Assembly (NCBI GenBank): GCA_013365325.1
Contig: JABVXV010000064.1
Span: 186,001 to 250,000 of the forward strand
Reading direction: 5' to 3'
Source of the DNA: Dipetalonema caudispina
Taxonomy: Eukaryota; Nematoda; Chromadorea; Rhabditida; Onchocercidae
Length of the DNA: 64,000 nt
The notes beneath the pieces are model-generated. The model was not told the origin of the DNA and did no database searches. It saw only the letters and a program-made list of their open reading frames with translations. Positions within the stretch are counted from its first letter, which is position 1. Every line of letters starts with the position of its first letter. Made by a program: the position numbers and the translations under genes. Below are positions 26,834-39,676 of this stretch, piece after piece.

Positions 26834-28634
26834 ATGGAAGTACATCAATCACTTCCCGCACGATATTTGCATAATCCGTATTTGGTGAAAACTGAAACAA
26901 CATTGCAACAGCAACAACAACAACAACATCAAATTCTTCCGCCTCAGGCAGTTGTGGTAGCAGTAACCGCAACAAATCAGCAACAATCAACTTCATCCGG
27001 TATTTCTGAATCGTGTTCCCTACCATCATCTTCATCAGTATCATCCAATCAGCGTACAACGACGCGTACGGTAGATGCAACAAACAGCAACAGCAACAAT
27101 AACAACAACAACAATAATAGCAATAACAACAATAATAACATCGACGACAGTAACAACAACAATGAAAGCAATAGTAGTAGCAACAACAACACTGTCGCTA
27201 ACATACAACAACAACAATCTGGCAATGGTGCTGGTAAATGTTGCAAATTATTTGATGAAGAAATAAAATTAGGAATTAATTTTGATAGCAATGACGAATG
27301 AATTTTTGCAAAATAAGAAGTAAAGAAATTTTAGATTAAAATTCAATTGAAAAGTTTTAGCTTAAAAATAATTAAGAGTGACACAATTAGGGAAATAACA
27401 TTGATAATTTTGTAATTTACTGATGAAATAAATATTTGATTTGACGTTATGACACCATAGATTCATTACAAAATTTAAGAAGTACTTGATTTTTTTGATA
27501 AATAAAGGAAGTCATCAAAAGTTAAACAATTTTCACAAATTATAGGTCTATGCTAAAAAAAAAATATGCAATAACAACGAGTAGAAATAGCTTAAAATCC
27601 TTTAATCTTAAAATTTACAATTAGGAAATAATTCTGCAAATGTCAGAAAGTTTAAATGAATTGTTGGTAATTTTGATAATTCGATATTTAAAGTTTATTT
27701 GATATTTAAAATTTGATAGTTTGCCATTTTAAATCTGATAATTTGATATTTGAAATTTGATATATATGAAAATAATTTAGCAAACAAAGACACCTTCTTA
27801 TCTTCCATCCAAATGTTTTGTTTTATTTTCATCAAAAATTTCCCCCTCCTAGTCCCATAAACATAATATTTTGTTGCTAAAATTCTACACAGGTAAACAA
27901 CGTTACTTCATTTGTTTAAGCCGAAAATTTTATAGATGAAATTAATTTTTCAAATAAAAATCGAAATTTTTTTCTAAATTTCGTTACAAAAGTAAAAATT
28001 TATAAATCATAAAACGTGTCAAATCCGTTAAATTTCACGCATATAAATCTATTACTTACTGGATAAGTTGTGCGTAGTTAGCATTGATTGTATAATAATG
28101 CATTGTTATCAATTATATCATGACATCAAGTAAAATGTAAATTCTTCTTTGAGTAAGGAAAAATTTATCATTTAAATGATAAATGATCTTTGTTTTTATT
28201 TTTTTTTTTCTTGTCAAAATTAATTGATGCTGATCGTTTTCTAGTAGTAACAACAGATTATCGGTTGTACGGGCATGATATAACTACAGCCACTGGTACA
28301 GCAACTACTACAAATGCCCAAGTTGCTCATTCATCATCTTCCAATATCCATCAAAATGGTAATTTTTTGCGTCCATTTTTGTGACATTTACTCATAAATC
28401 TCTAACCAAAAGGAACCATCTGCTCAAATACAATTTTATACGGAAACATCACACGTATATCGATAAATATCACACGTATATGGATAAACATTACAACATA
28501 GACAAACGTCATACGTGTATGGATGAATATTATACGTACGTTATCTGCAGATGTTAGAAAAGTCTAAAAAGATACGACGCACATGCAAATACCATATTTT
28601 CTTGTTTATTTTGACATTTATTATAATTCTATTT

Positions 28635-28672
<38 letters not shown>

Positions 28673-31600
28673 TAAAATTCAATTCCAATGCGATTTTATT
28701 GGGAAAAAATTTTTTTATCGTCAATTTAATTTTACACCTTATTATTTTGATGAACTTTCTTTTTTTTCGATTTCACACCTTTCAAATTCAACTTGACAAT
28801 ACATTGTAATATTGTTCCCCCATAATCTTTAAAGCTTATTTACAACAAAAAAAAGGAAGTAAAAGCTGAAACAATTATTTCTGTCATTTAATTTCATGGA
28901 TGATAAAATTCGAGTTAAATAGTATCATTGATATTTTGATTTAAGACAAAAAGTTCTTATTATAATTTCAAATTTATTTTCCATTCAATTTTATACAGTA
29001 ATCAGTTAATATTAATTATTTGATTTGATCATTACTTTTTTATTAACTTTTTTTTTCAGGACGGCCATTAACGGCTGATCGTAAACGACCATACAATTGC
29101 AATATGTGTTCATCACGATTTGGCTCTAAAATGGAACTTGAAGAACATCAAAATTCACATACCGGCGAGAAACCTTTCGAATGCAATGTATTTCATTTTT
29201 CAAACATTTTCATACAAATTATAAACAATTAAATTATTACTTATTTGTAATTCCTACCGAATTACTTCTTGGATATAATATAAATCTAATTATTATCTAA
29301 TTATATTAAATAAGAAAGTATTGTAATTTTATCACAGTAACTTCTTCTGATCGTATATCATATACAATATCCGATCATGAAATCATATTTTGACTGATCA
29401 ATATGCATAAAGTTGGAAAATTTTACAACAACAACAACAGTATGAATGAAATCATAAATATTAATCTAATCTAATTTTTATTCAACTATTTTCTTGAACT
29501 CTATCATGACACGTGCTACATTTGTGTAATAAATAAATCATAATAAATTTTGTGTAATATGTTAAGCCTTCGGTTACGAGATTGTTGCCAAAAGTTTACT
29601 TTCCTATTCATATTACACATAAGTATCATTCAAAAGAAGAAGACGACGAAAAAAGAAGGAAAAAAAAAAAAGAAAGAAATGTTAAATAATAATCATACAT
29701 AAGTTAATATCATTTAGTTTTTATAAACAGTTCAAAATTTGTGAATTTAAATAAGCAATTATAAATAAAATTTTGTTGTCAAAATTTCTAAAATGCAAAA
29801 ATTTTCCAATTACCTTCTATTATTTCATCCATTTCTTAATATTTTAAAAAAAAGGGAAAACTACAGGAAAAATTTAAACGTGAATTTTATTATCAAAATT
29901 TAAATTTGAATTTGGCTACTAAATATAGAAATATTGCTAATTCTCTCCTGTTATTTTATTCATTTTTTAAACATTTAAAATAAAAAAAAAAAGGGAAAAA
30001 AAAAACAACAAACATTTTATTAAATTGCCATAAATAATAAATGAAAAAGTTGAATGATATAGGAGAAAGACAAAGAAATAATAATATATTGAATATTTAT
30101 TATCGATACAGATGTGTAAAGCACGGTTTAATCGTCGTTCAACACTTTGGAATCATAAACGGATTCATTCGGATGATAAGCCCTTCGAGTGCAATGTATG
30201 CCGTATGACGTTTAAATGGAAGAATTCACTCAAATGTCATAAGGAAATGCATCAGCGAAAAAATGAAATGACAGGAATCGAAAATGATCCATTGGAAAAA
30301 ACTCTTACCTATGCAACGGCAGCTAAACGACGACATGTTCGTTTTCTTCATTTTATATTATTTTAAAGTTTTCTTCTTTTTTTTCTTTCTTTTTTTTTTT
30401 CTGTTGATGATTCGTTTGAAGTTTATCATTTCATCTGAACATTTATGAAGAAAAAAAAAAAAAAAATTAATTAGTTGTTATCACAGTATATTTGCAATAT
30501 TTTATGTTGATGATATTATTCATATTTAACAATTTAAATAATAATCATTAGCATAAAATCAAATAAGCGAATGTTTTATGGTGAAAAAAAAATATCGGAA
30601 TAATGAAAAAGAAAAAAAAGACCAGAATTTTTCTTATATTTCGTTATTCCAATTTATTTAAATTCAAAGAATTGCCAAAGTATGGGATAAGAAGAAATTT
30701 TGCTTAAGTTTGATAATATACAGAAATCGAATTTTCTTGACTATTATATTAAATAATCACTAAAATACCATATTTTTGTTCTTTTCTGCTTGAACAAAAT
30801 CTATTACATCAATATAAAAGGTTACAAAACATTGGAAAAAGACAGCGATTGATAAGCATTTATACCTAATACTTGATTACATATTAAAATTATATCAGTA
30901 ATATTTAATCATTGTGTCTAAATCGTTTTAGTGTTCAATATAGATTGTTGTATTTAATATTAATACTAGTAATAATAATAATTAATAATAACAATAATGG
31001 TAATAATAATGCCAATAGTGATAATGGTGATAATAGCGATAGTAATGATAACAGTAATGGTGATAGTAATAGTAATAATAGCAATAATAATAATAATAAT
31101 AACAATAATAATAATAATAATAATAGTATTAATGATGGCAATAATAATAGTAAAAATTAATAGTAGTTTGTGAGATACTTGATAATATAAATTTTTTCAA
31201 GAATTATGACAAAAAAATTTTATTTTGAAATTAAATTTGAAGTGAAATCTCCAAATATTTAATATTAGAATTTCAGCTGGAGAATCACGATGGTGTAAAT
31301 GCAAGTTCAAGTTCAGAAACGGGAATAGGTAGTGCACGTTTGATAACAAGTTCAGCAAGTGGTGTTGGTCATTTGACAGGTTCGGGAAGACGACGTAATA
31401 CCAAATTATCAGTGCATTCACGATCGATAACATCAACCAGCACTGATCTTATCACTGGTACTGCCAATATCCCAAATAATACGAACAGAAACAACAACAC
31501 CACCAGCACCACTGCTACCAACAACAGCAACAACAACAGTAATACCAGTTCTAGTCATTCTTTTATTGGTTCAAATGATGCATTTATCCATGCACCATTA

Positions 31601-34600
31601 CAAGCGGTAAGCCATTAAAATGATTGAAAAATAAATTTTTAGAAAGAAAAACAAAAAGTGAGAAATAAATTTTGATAAATGACGAAATATTAATGTAATC
31701 ATAGTCATAAAATGAAAAAATATCCTTTTGAACATGGAAAATTTTAAATTTATAATTGATTTCAAACGAAATTGTATTACTTTTTAACATTCGTAATCTT
31801 TAATGAATTAAATTTGAAAGAAAAAAAAACAGTGCAATCATATTAATTTATTTTTCAGAATAAGTTAAACAGAATAAAATAGCTTTTGTTAGAGAAGTTT
31901 TATTATAAGATCAGTACTATGTAAGCATTCCTATTTACAATTCCGGAAAAATATTTTTGGCAATATTTTTCAAAAATTACCTTCCATTAAATGATAGTTG
32001 TCAATAAAAATTACTATCAATAAATTAAAATGGAATAAATAATACGTATTTAACGCTTATCATTCATTTAGTGTCATCTTTTTTTTCTTAATATATTTAT
32101 GAAGCGAATTACTTACATATATTTCAACTTTACAACGAATTTTATTAATAGGAATTTCTTCTCATACTAACCTGTAATTTACCTATACTTATATTATCTA
32201 TTATTATCTTTACTGCTTTAATTAGCTTAAAGAAACAGTTAAGAAAACTTTCTTGAATGCTTTCTAATATTAAACGTTTCACGTGATATACGTAAATAAA
32301 TGAGGTTACTGTATTTGGTAAGGGAAAACAGGAAAATAAAAAGGGAATAAAATGGTTTTTTGTCGGCATTAAAATGGTTAAATAATTGAAATAAGTATTC
32401 GTAATACGACAAAATTATCATCCCATCCTTCCATTTTGATTTGTTGAGAAAGGTCAATTTCCTCTACCATTGTCTCGTTTTATCGTTTTCCCTACCAATT
32501 AACCATTTATCATCATACTGCCATTTAATATTGCTGAAAATTTTCTATATTTTTCGTTTTTTATTTTTTTGTTTTTTTGAAATTCATCAAATTTCCAACA
32601 TATAAATTCTTTCACTTTTTGTTGATATTATCAAATCCATATGTTTATCATTTTCAGGATGGTTTCTTTAGCAGTCAAAAGGCGTTATCAATAAGTGATC
32701 ACAAAGAGTTGGATTCATTACTGAATAGTACCACACGATTAACATCAATGCTTAAAGATGATTCGGCTTTTAAAACTAATCTATGGTATGTATTTTTATA
32801 TCTAAAAGAATTAAAGTAAAAAAGTATTTGTATTATTAATCACAATATCAATTTTTTTTTCATTTCCTATTAATGCTTTAAATAAAATGCATCAAAGTTT
32901 TCCAAAGTTTCTTAGCTCTTTTTTAATACATTGTTCTATTGCAAAGTAACAATTAGTATTATTCGTCTTCTTGCAAAATTATATTATCATCATTTTCTCC
33001 CTTTTATCAGTTATTACAAATTTTCTAATTCAAAAATAAATACCAATAGAATTTTTTGAATCAAATAGATGAAATAGCATTTTTATTTCCCCTATTTTTT
33101 ATCCAATATTTTGTACTGATCGAAAAAAAATTGAAATGAATTTGTTTTTCAATGAAACAAATGTCAGAATCCTCAAAAAGTAGTCTTCCAATGATATATT
33201 TATTTATATATATATGATTGTGGGATATATCAAAAAAAGTGAATAATTTTTATCCAAATTTCATTTTATCTGATGCTAATTTTTCTTCCTCATTTTCAGC
33301 GATGAGTTAGAAAGCTTAGGAAGTCAGAGTAATACATTTGATGCTAAACAAGAAATGAATGTAAGTTTTTTTTTTTCCTCCAATTCTAAAGAATTTTAAT
33401 TCGAGAAAACAAACAAACAAACGCAAATATCAAAGAGTGACAAACTCAATCTTATCTTTTGTATGACCTGAAAATTTGACAATTTAAAGTCCAATTTAGA
33501 GGAAGAAATCAAATTAATACAAAGAAATTTGATTTCTTTTTGTTTATTCAACTATCAAAATCTTTTCTTCCGATATTATTATTTCAAAAAATTTCATTTT
33601 CATACCTTCTACTATTATTTTACATATGAATACTCGTCCTTTTTTTATCGATATTTCTCCAAATTGTTATTTTTAATACAAAATGGAAATTTGAAGATAC
33701 TTTATTAATTTTCTTAATTTGTACGAAAAAAAGAAGTGAAATTTTTTCAGCTTTTCCATGCTAATCCATTTATGATGTTCGGCGCTCATCAATTGGTATG
33801 TGATACTATATTTATCGTATTATCATTTTCGTTTTTTCTTAGTTTACTGTATGCTTATCAAAATCACCTCATTGATTATCAGTCACCGCATTTTTCTCTG
33901 ATTAATTTGTCATTTTCTTCAAGCATCCAATAAGTTATATCAACTGAATAGATTGCATTTTTACAGTTTACATAAAAATTACCCAATCACGATAAGAAAA
34001 CACTTTATGCTACAGTTTAGACTGAAATTAATTTTTTCACCCTGCTTAAAATTTTCTGGAATATATCATTCGGGCTGGTAACAATAGGATATTCTGTGAT
34101 GACAAGATATTCAAATCGAATTTGATCAAATACTCCAAATTAAATCAGCTAGAATTTACTTATTTAATGGTTTTATTTCTAAGATTTTTCCACTATGCAA
34201 TAGTTCTAATTAATTTGAACCGTCACCATTTAACTCCCATTAATATCTTAATTTTTTTCGACGATATCTTTCCATCATAAAAAAAGAAACAACCATTAAA
34301 TTCAAAATCTGTTAACTGAATTAACATATAATTAAATTATTTTACAGCAAAATCCGATGCAACCTTTTACACCACCAAATTTGGCCTTTTCAAGTGGTAA
34401 CGGTGGATGCAGCGATTATTTCCATCTGCATTTAAACAATCAAACCGATCAAATACCCCAGCAAAGCCTGCAACAACAACAGCCGTTCGTATCTCAATAT
34501 TCAACCGGTGGAACAGCATCACAAACCACCGATATGTTAGCCAATCACAATCATAATGTGATCAGTTATCAGCCACAGGTGCTAATTTCCTTCTCTTTTT

Positions 34601-35383
34601 CTTCGCTTATTACTAACTTGGCAATTTCTTTGCTTAAATTACAGCTGTAAGCTAAAGCTTATGAGCAAGAACGAATTAAGAAAACAAAAATTTCCTGGGA
34701 GAAAATATAACACTTAGCATTTGCCATGGAAAAAATTAAATAACAGCTTAGATTAAGTAAAATTAATTATTAGCACAACGGCCATTAGACATTTATTCTT
34801 TGTGATGTGAATCACATTTTTCATTTAATTATCAAATTTGTCGAATTCGAAATTTACACTTTTATTTAAATTCAATCTAGCCATACAGCCTATAATGTTA
34901 TTTTGAGTTCTTCTCTCTTGATTCATGTCATAACTTTGTTTTTCGATATATCTGGACAGAATTTGTATGTGATCATATGAATTTCAAATAACTTTAATTA
35001 TCATTTTAATCATACTGTTAGCTTCCTTTTTCAATAATAACCACTCTTGCTCCCTTATATTAATTTTTTTATTAGAAATATATTGATAATTATGATTGCA
35101 GTTGGAAGCACCATCATCATTGATAACACCAGCTTTGGATTATGCAGTAAGTGGTGATAATTTGGAATATATGTTAAGCAATTACTCGTCCACGATCTCA
35201 TCTGTTACTTCGGTTGCATCAACGGGAAATGAGGTACGGCCAAGTGTTGCGGAACATCTACAACAGCAGCAATATACGGGACAAACTACTGGTAATAACA
35301 CTTTACGAACCGATGATGTAGTTGTTGCTAGTGTTGCTACCGCTAGTAATACTGGCAAAGAGGTACCACAAGTATCGTGGTAA
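26834..35383 (+). CDS. Three-finger C2H2 zinc-finger protein, Q/N-rich (10 exons)
   Basis: A probable nuclear DNA-binding transcription regulator of 647 residues. Exons: 26834-27233, 28245-28358, 29060-29187, 30112-30336, 31277-31606, 32658-32785, 33300-33360, 33751-33795, 34348-34578, 35102-35383. All are GT-AG and every phase matches. Residues 1-171 are low complexity: poly-Gln, a long Asn/Ser tract, then Thr-rich. Three fingers follow at about 183-205, 211-233 and 239-261, each C-X2-C-X12-H-X3-H, with linkers TGEKPF and SDDKPF. Finger helices include STLWNH and KNSLKCH. The C-terminal 385 residues are Ser/Thr/Asn/Gln-rich and contain the pieces DSLLNSTTRLTSMLKDD and NPFMMFGAHQL, which may be short conserved motifs. 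The start is the first ATG in an open frame after two short upstream ORFs. The gene ends VPQVSW, then TAA. The family is secure; the orthologue is not, so no symbol is given. Confidence 0.9.
27234..28244 (+). other. Intron 1 of the zinc-finger gene
   Basis: The donor is GTAAATG and the acceptor TTTTCTAG. The frame of exon 1 runs on past the donor for 22 more codons to TGA at 27,301, with a possible AATAAA signal at about 27,427. The acceptor is a tandem TAGTAG, so either of two sites three bases apart may be used. The remainder is AT-rich with no other exon seen. Confidence 0.6.
28447..28540. repeat. Degenerate tandem repeat in intron 2, unit about 21 bp
   Basis: About four imperfect copies of a unit like TCACACGTATATGGATAAAT. 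The copies share the cores ACGTATAT or ACGTGTAT and GGATAAA or GGATGAA. Confidence 0.75.
28639..28670. repeat. Poly(T) run of about 32
   Basis: A homopolymer in intron 2 of the zinc-finger gene, shortly after the 21-bp tandem repeat. Confidence 0.9.
29060..30336 (+). CDS. Exons 3-4 encoding the three zinc fingers
   Basis: Exon 3 (29060-29187) carries finger one (CNMC ... HQNSH), the linker TGEKPF and the first cysteine of finger two. Exon 4 (30112-30336) starts at MCKARF, so the intron of 924 bp falls between the two cysteines of finger two. Exon 4 completes finger two and contains finger three. It ends KRRH just before a donor, CAT followed by GTTCGT. A basic patch (DRKRP) just before finger one could help nuclear entry or DNA contact. 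This block is the most conserved-looking part of the protein and the best query for finding its orthologue. Confidence 0.9.
29806..29992. repeat. Diverged direct repeat in intron 3
   Basis: Two related segments, about 29,806-29,857 and 29,936-29,992, share the order ATT(A/C), CTTCTATTATTT or its variant CTCCTGTTATTTT, ATTCATTT, TTTTAAA, and an A run followed by GGGAAAA. They look like an old local duplication. Confidence 0.5.
30960..31160. repeat. AAT/GAT trinucleotide repeat in intron 4
   Basis: Imperfect AAT, AAC and GAT triplets lie in the intron before exon 5. They produce an Asn-rich open frame on plus and a Leu-rich one on minus, neither with non-repeat coding sequence or splice sites. 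Confidence 0.85.
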
Positions 35384-35541
35384 TATTATTAAAATCATAC
35401 CTTTTTGTCATCATTATCATCATCATAAACATCATATTTTCTACATGACAGCGGTCTCATTGATACTCATTTGTAGTCATTCATCATCATTTGGGTTTAT
35501 TTCTGTTTCTGTTTTCATACTTATAAAGCGTGCACTGAAAT

Positions 35542-35547
35542 AATAAA
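35542..35547 (+). terminator. Poly(A) signal AATAAA of the zinc-finger gene
   Basis: A canonical AATAAA 159 bases after the stop codon. Another AATAAA starts at about 35,659, just before a long A run. The short stretch between contains the inverted pair ACGTAA-A-TTACGT. Confidence 0.55.
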
Positions 35548-36205
35548 TAGATTGAAATGATTGAAATTCCATTAACTACGTGATAATAACGTAAATTACG
35601 TATTGAGCAAATCATCGCTTAGTCTCACTTTTTCAATGTTCCTTGTATTAAATTAATTAATAAAAAAAAAAAACACCGGTTTTTTTTCTGGGGGTTCAGA
35701 AGGATAAAAAAAATTTTAGATTTTTATTTCGAGTGCATGCTTTTATTCGTAAACTCAAACGCTGTTTTCGATCTCCGTGGATGTTTTCCTAACTGAGTAA
35801 AAATTTGAATTTGTCAGAAAAAAAGTTAACTTTTTTCTCTTTCTCTGTCTCTCATTTTATATGTTCTAAATCCGGTTTTACAATAAAAAAAGAAATCAAC
35901 TTTTTGATTTTCAATATTTCCAAGTAGGATAAATTCTTCAAGAAAAAAGAAACAAAATGCTACAAAATTTAATAGTATAATGAATTATTGTTTTAATAAT
36001 CACTCTGGGAATGACTAAAATACATTTTAGTAAATGATCGCATAATTATGCTAATTAATTATGATTAAATTCTTTTTTTGAAATATTACCGAATATTTTT
36101 CTCTAATATTCGAGAAAATTTTTCCTTTTTTTCCTTTTTTCCCTTTTCTTTGGAATGAAAAATTTTAATCAAACTAACATTCCAATTAATAATCTTATCG
36201 TTCAG

Positions 36206-36319
36206 CAGTGTTCGCAACTCAAGCTAAATTTGCTTGATCAGTTTGAGTTTACTCGTCTTTTTTCCTTTTTTTTTTTTCTTCTCTCATATGGTTTCACATT
36301 CTTCGTTCAAATTTTCAAT
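36206..36319 (+). other. Possible alternative last exon of the zinc-finger gene
   Basis: A good acceptor (TTATCGTTCAG) is followed by an open frame in phase 0 that starts QCSQLKLNLLDQFEFTRL and then becomes Phe-rich before TGA. Exon 10 contains an internal donor-like GAG followed by GTACCA in phase 0 at about 35,364, so joining the two keeps frame. The first 18 codons look coding. The Phe-rich end weakens the case. Confidence 0.25.
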
Positions 36320-38673
36320 TGACATTTCGTTTTATTTTTCATTTTAGTCATACATCATTCTGAAACACGTAAAATGTCTTCTTTTAAATTTGCTCATTTT
36401 TTTTTGCTTTTTTGATTAAAAATTATTCGAAATTTAGTCTACTATAATTTTATATTATAAATCAGAAACGATTGTAGTATTGTGGAATGAATCATGCATT
36501 ATTAAAGGCATACACTAATGGGATTGCTATTAAAAGATTTAACTTTATTAACACATCCACCAAGAATTACAGCAATTTTTTTTTTCATTCTGAATAAAAA
36601 TTGGTAATTAATAAATTACGAACAGATTAGTTGGTTTTGTCCCACTTAGCTCTTTCAAAATTTTGAATTTCCTCCATTTTTGTACAATTTAGACTTTCAT
36701 CTTTAAATTACTTGCCTTAATTAATTGCATATTATTTGATAAATGAAAAATAAAGTACGAACTGCGTGAGGAAAAAAGCAAAAAATTAAAAGTTAGTCTT
36801 TTAGCAGAAGTATTTCCTTCATTATAAGAATGATGAGACGCTCTTATTTTCTTGCCAAATTTTCATTAAATTTAATTTTTCAGCTAAAATTTTTTATGTG
36901 TGCCTTTGCATTGCTTTCGCATAATGATAAATATGTGCCTCATAATGTTTCTCTATTCATTTTCCTTCCTTTCTTATTATCATATAATAGTTTTTATATT
37001 AAAATGTTCTTTTTTTTTTTGTCTTGAAAGGAAAAATTGTGCCTGAAATTCCTTTGCAGTTGTTATACCACAAATTTAATAATTCCAATGTGCCATATTT
37101 TGTACAGTTGTGTTTATTTTTTATAGTATATCCTTTTTTATATTATTTTCTCTTGTAATTTAATTTTTGGATTCCATTCACATTTTTTCCATTTTTAATA
37201 GGAAATACACTGCCTTAGACTTTAAATGTATTCTTTTGATGTAAAACTGGACAGTGTTAGAATTCCTCATAATTTTAGAGATACGAAGGAGAAAAATTTG
37301 TTAACAATTAAAACTTATTATTAAAAAAGAAAAATAAAAAACAAAAAAGATAGCCTGTTTAGCAAAATCTATTATTGGGCAGTAAAATATATGGATCATA
37401 CAACAATCAAATATCATCCTTCTGCGATAAGTCTGTTTCATGAAATTCGAAAGTTAGTGGTATTCTTCCTTATTGTAATGATTGTTTAAGTCTTCTCTCT
37501 CTATTTTTAAAGATTCAAGTTTTTATATCCAGTAAATAACTCAGATTATGCCAAAATAAACAAATATAAAAGTAAACGATATGGAATATGCAACTCATCA
37601 GTATTCGATCATTTATTAGCAGATGAATCCCGAACTGAAATCTATTTAACCAGAAACTATTCAGTGCTAAATTATTACAATATTCAAATTAAAACATGCT
37701 GATCATCAAAATTTAACCGAATTTAAAATGTTTTGACAGTATCAGTTTTTATTACTCAGGTATTCGATTTGAATGAATGACGAAATTAAGTTTATCTGAC
37801 AAAAATTAGCATATTTTCTATACTAATTTAATGATGCTGGAAGAAGCAGAAGGTAAAATTTATTATCGAATGAAATTACCAATGTTTTTCCTCATTTTAA
37901 TAGTTTGTTCCATTTAAAAATTTTCCCTAATTTTAGAGTATTTATGGTTTAGTTGTGCCCAAATTTCGTAGGTGTCAAAAGCTTAAACATTAAAATTTTC
38001 TTTTTTTTCCTACCCTCATTTCTTTTTCATTTTTTTTTATTCCATTAAATTTCATTTTTTGATGCATCAATTACTGTAGAAAAAAAATGAGAAAAAAAAA
38101 CAAAGGGAGAAGAAAAAGAAATGCATATATATTAGGAACAATTTTTTGAAAATTATCCTATCTGAAGTAATACAGATGCTTTATCACAAAGTTATACTAT
38201 TATCATTTCAATAATTAAGCTAAAAATTTCTAACCAATACATTTTTTTTCCGATTAAATTAATAATAATGGTAATAATAAATAGCAAATAGAACACATTC
38301 ATTTTCAAATATTATTCATTCAATCAATTCTTCATTTTTTTTTTTTTCTCTTTTTTTTTTTTTTTGTTTCCCTGTTATAATTAACATTCGTTATATTCAC
38401 AATATATTATTAATGCACAAATTTAAAGTGTTTCCCTTTTCCCGTATCTCATCATCCTTCCTTCCCTTTTTCCATCTTCTTTCTTCATTTAAACATATAT
38501 ATTTATATATGTGTGAATTTTTTTTTTTTTTTTTTTGAAGACTGAAACATATTCATTGGTTTAAAAGACGAAAAAATGAATAAAAAAACAATCAATAATT
38601 ATCGTAGTTGTTAATCAATACAGTAACTAAAGATTGATTACTGTATTCATTATTGATTGACAATAACCAGACA

Positions 38674-38835
38674 TTGATTATTGCAGCATAAAAGATGGCA
38701 TTACATAGCAATCACTAATTACTGTAATCATTAGTTGATATGATAACAAAAGATTGATTATTGTAGTATAAAACACGGTACTGATATATATATATGTACG
38801 ATCGATTATTGTGATATAAAATACAGTATTGCTAA
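38674..38835. repeat. Degenerate interspersed repeat, three copies
   Basis: Three copies, near 38,674, 38,750 and 38,808, share ATTGATTATTGTAGTATAAA-like sequence followed by a variable ACGGTA or ACAGTA block. Related TTGATTACTGTA pieces lie just to the left, from 38,600. Confidence 0.65.
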
Positions 38836-39551
38836 ATAATCAGAAAGAATTTAACTAAAGAAAGATTGAAATGGAAGCAGGAATTTACATTTGCTGTAAT
38901 TCTTTAAATGAATTATTATTTTTATAGTTATGTGATTTTCGTCTTTTTCTTTTTTTAACGAACTTCTTTTCTTGTTTTTTAAATTAGTTTTATATTTAGT
39001 TATCATGAAATTAATATTGTTAAGTTTGCTTAAATTTAAATTTTTAATTTTACAAGCTAACTATAAACAGAAGTGGGATATAAGACAAGCAATTAAGAAT
39101 GTACTTTTATTCATGATATTATCAGATACATATATGAAATCATTCAAATTACAAAAGATAGGAATTGAATTATTTTAAACCAACAAATTCATTGCATAAA
39201 TAATAGTACCTATCATTTGCTTTCTTTTTTTTTCCTCTAACATCTGTTAGCATTTCAGCATTTCGGAAAGTTTCAAAAAGTTTTTGAAAAATCATAATCG
39301 TTTCTTTTTTCCTGCAAATACATGATAAAATTCTTACCATAAATCATAAATGGAGCAATCATTCATATTTATTAAACGTTTCATAAAAAAATAAAAGTGG
39401 AACATATGGATATTATTTGATTATTTCAGGCAAAAGTAATATTGGTTATTCAAATTATCTCGTTATTAATCATAAAATTATCAATACATAAATTTAATCA
39501 TCTCCCTATTATAAACATCATTCAATAAAAGCATATTAGAGTAAACTATAC

Positions 39552-39557
39552 TTTATT
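39552..39557 (-). terminator. Poly(A) signal AATAAA of the ERICH3-like gene
   Basis: Read on the minus strand this is AATAAA. It lies about 120 bases beyond the stop at 39,677 and 16 bases beyond the alternative stop at 39,573. It supports 40,059-39,677 as a terminal exon on this strand. Confidence 0.65.
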
Positions 39558-39676
39558 GATTAAAATTTTCCTTCAAATTTTCTGCTCTTTTTTTTGTTTA
39601 ATAACTTCTGTTTTCATTGTTTGTTTTTGTTCAACTTCATCCCTATTTGGCGCATCTGATTTTTTATCCTTCAGTT

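Larger units (their letters stand above)
35560..39551. other. Region between the two convergent genes
   Basis: No complete gene is seen. One exon-like segment lies at 36,206 (plus) and might serve as an alternative last exon of the zinc-finger gene. A degenerate repeat cluster lies at 38,674-38,835. The plus frame at 38,972-39,178 is mostly Leu/Lys/Phe from AT-rich DNA; only its middle (NYKQKWDIRQAIKN) looks coding-like. Stops are frequent elsewhere. Confidence 0.45.

Noticed and set aside
27049..27291. Poly-Leu minus frame
   Set aside because: Antisense shadow of the Asn/Gln tract of zinc-finger exon 1.
30912..31160. Asn-rich plus frame and Leu-rich minus frame in intron 4
   Set aside because: Trinucleotide repeat only, without splice sites.
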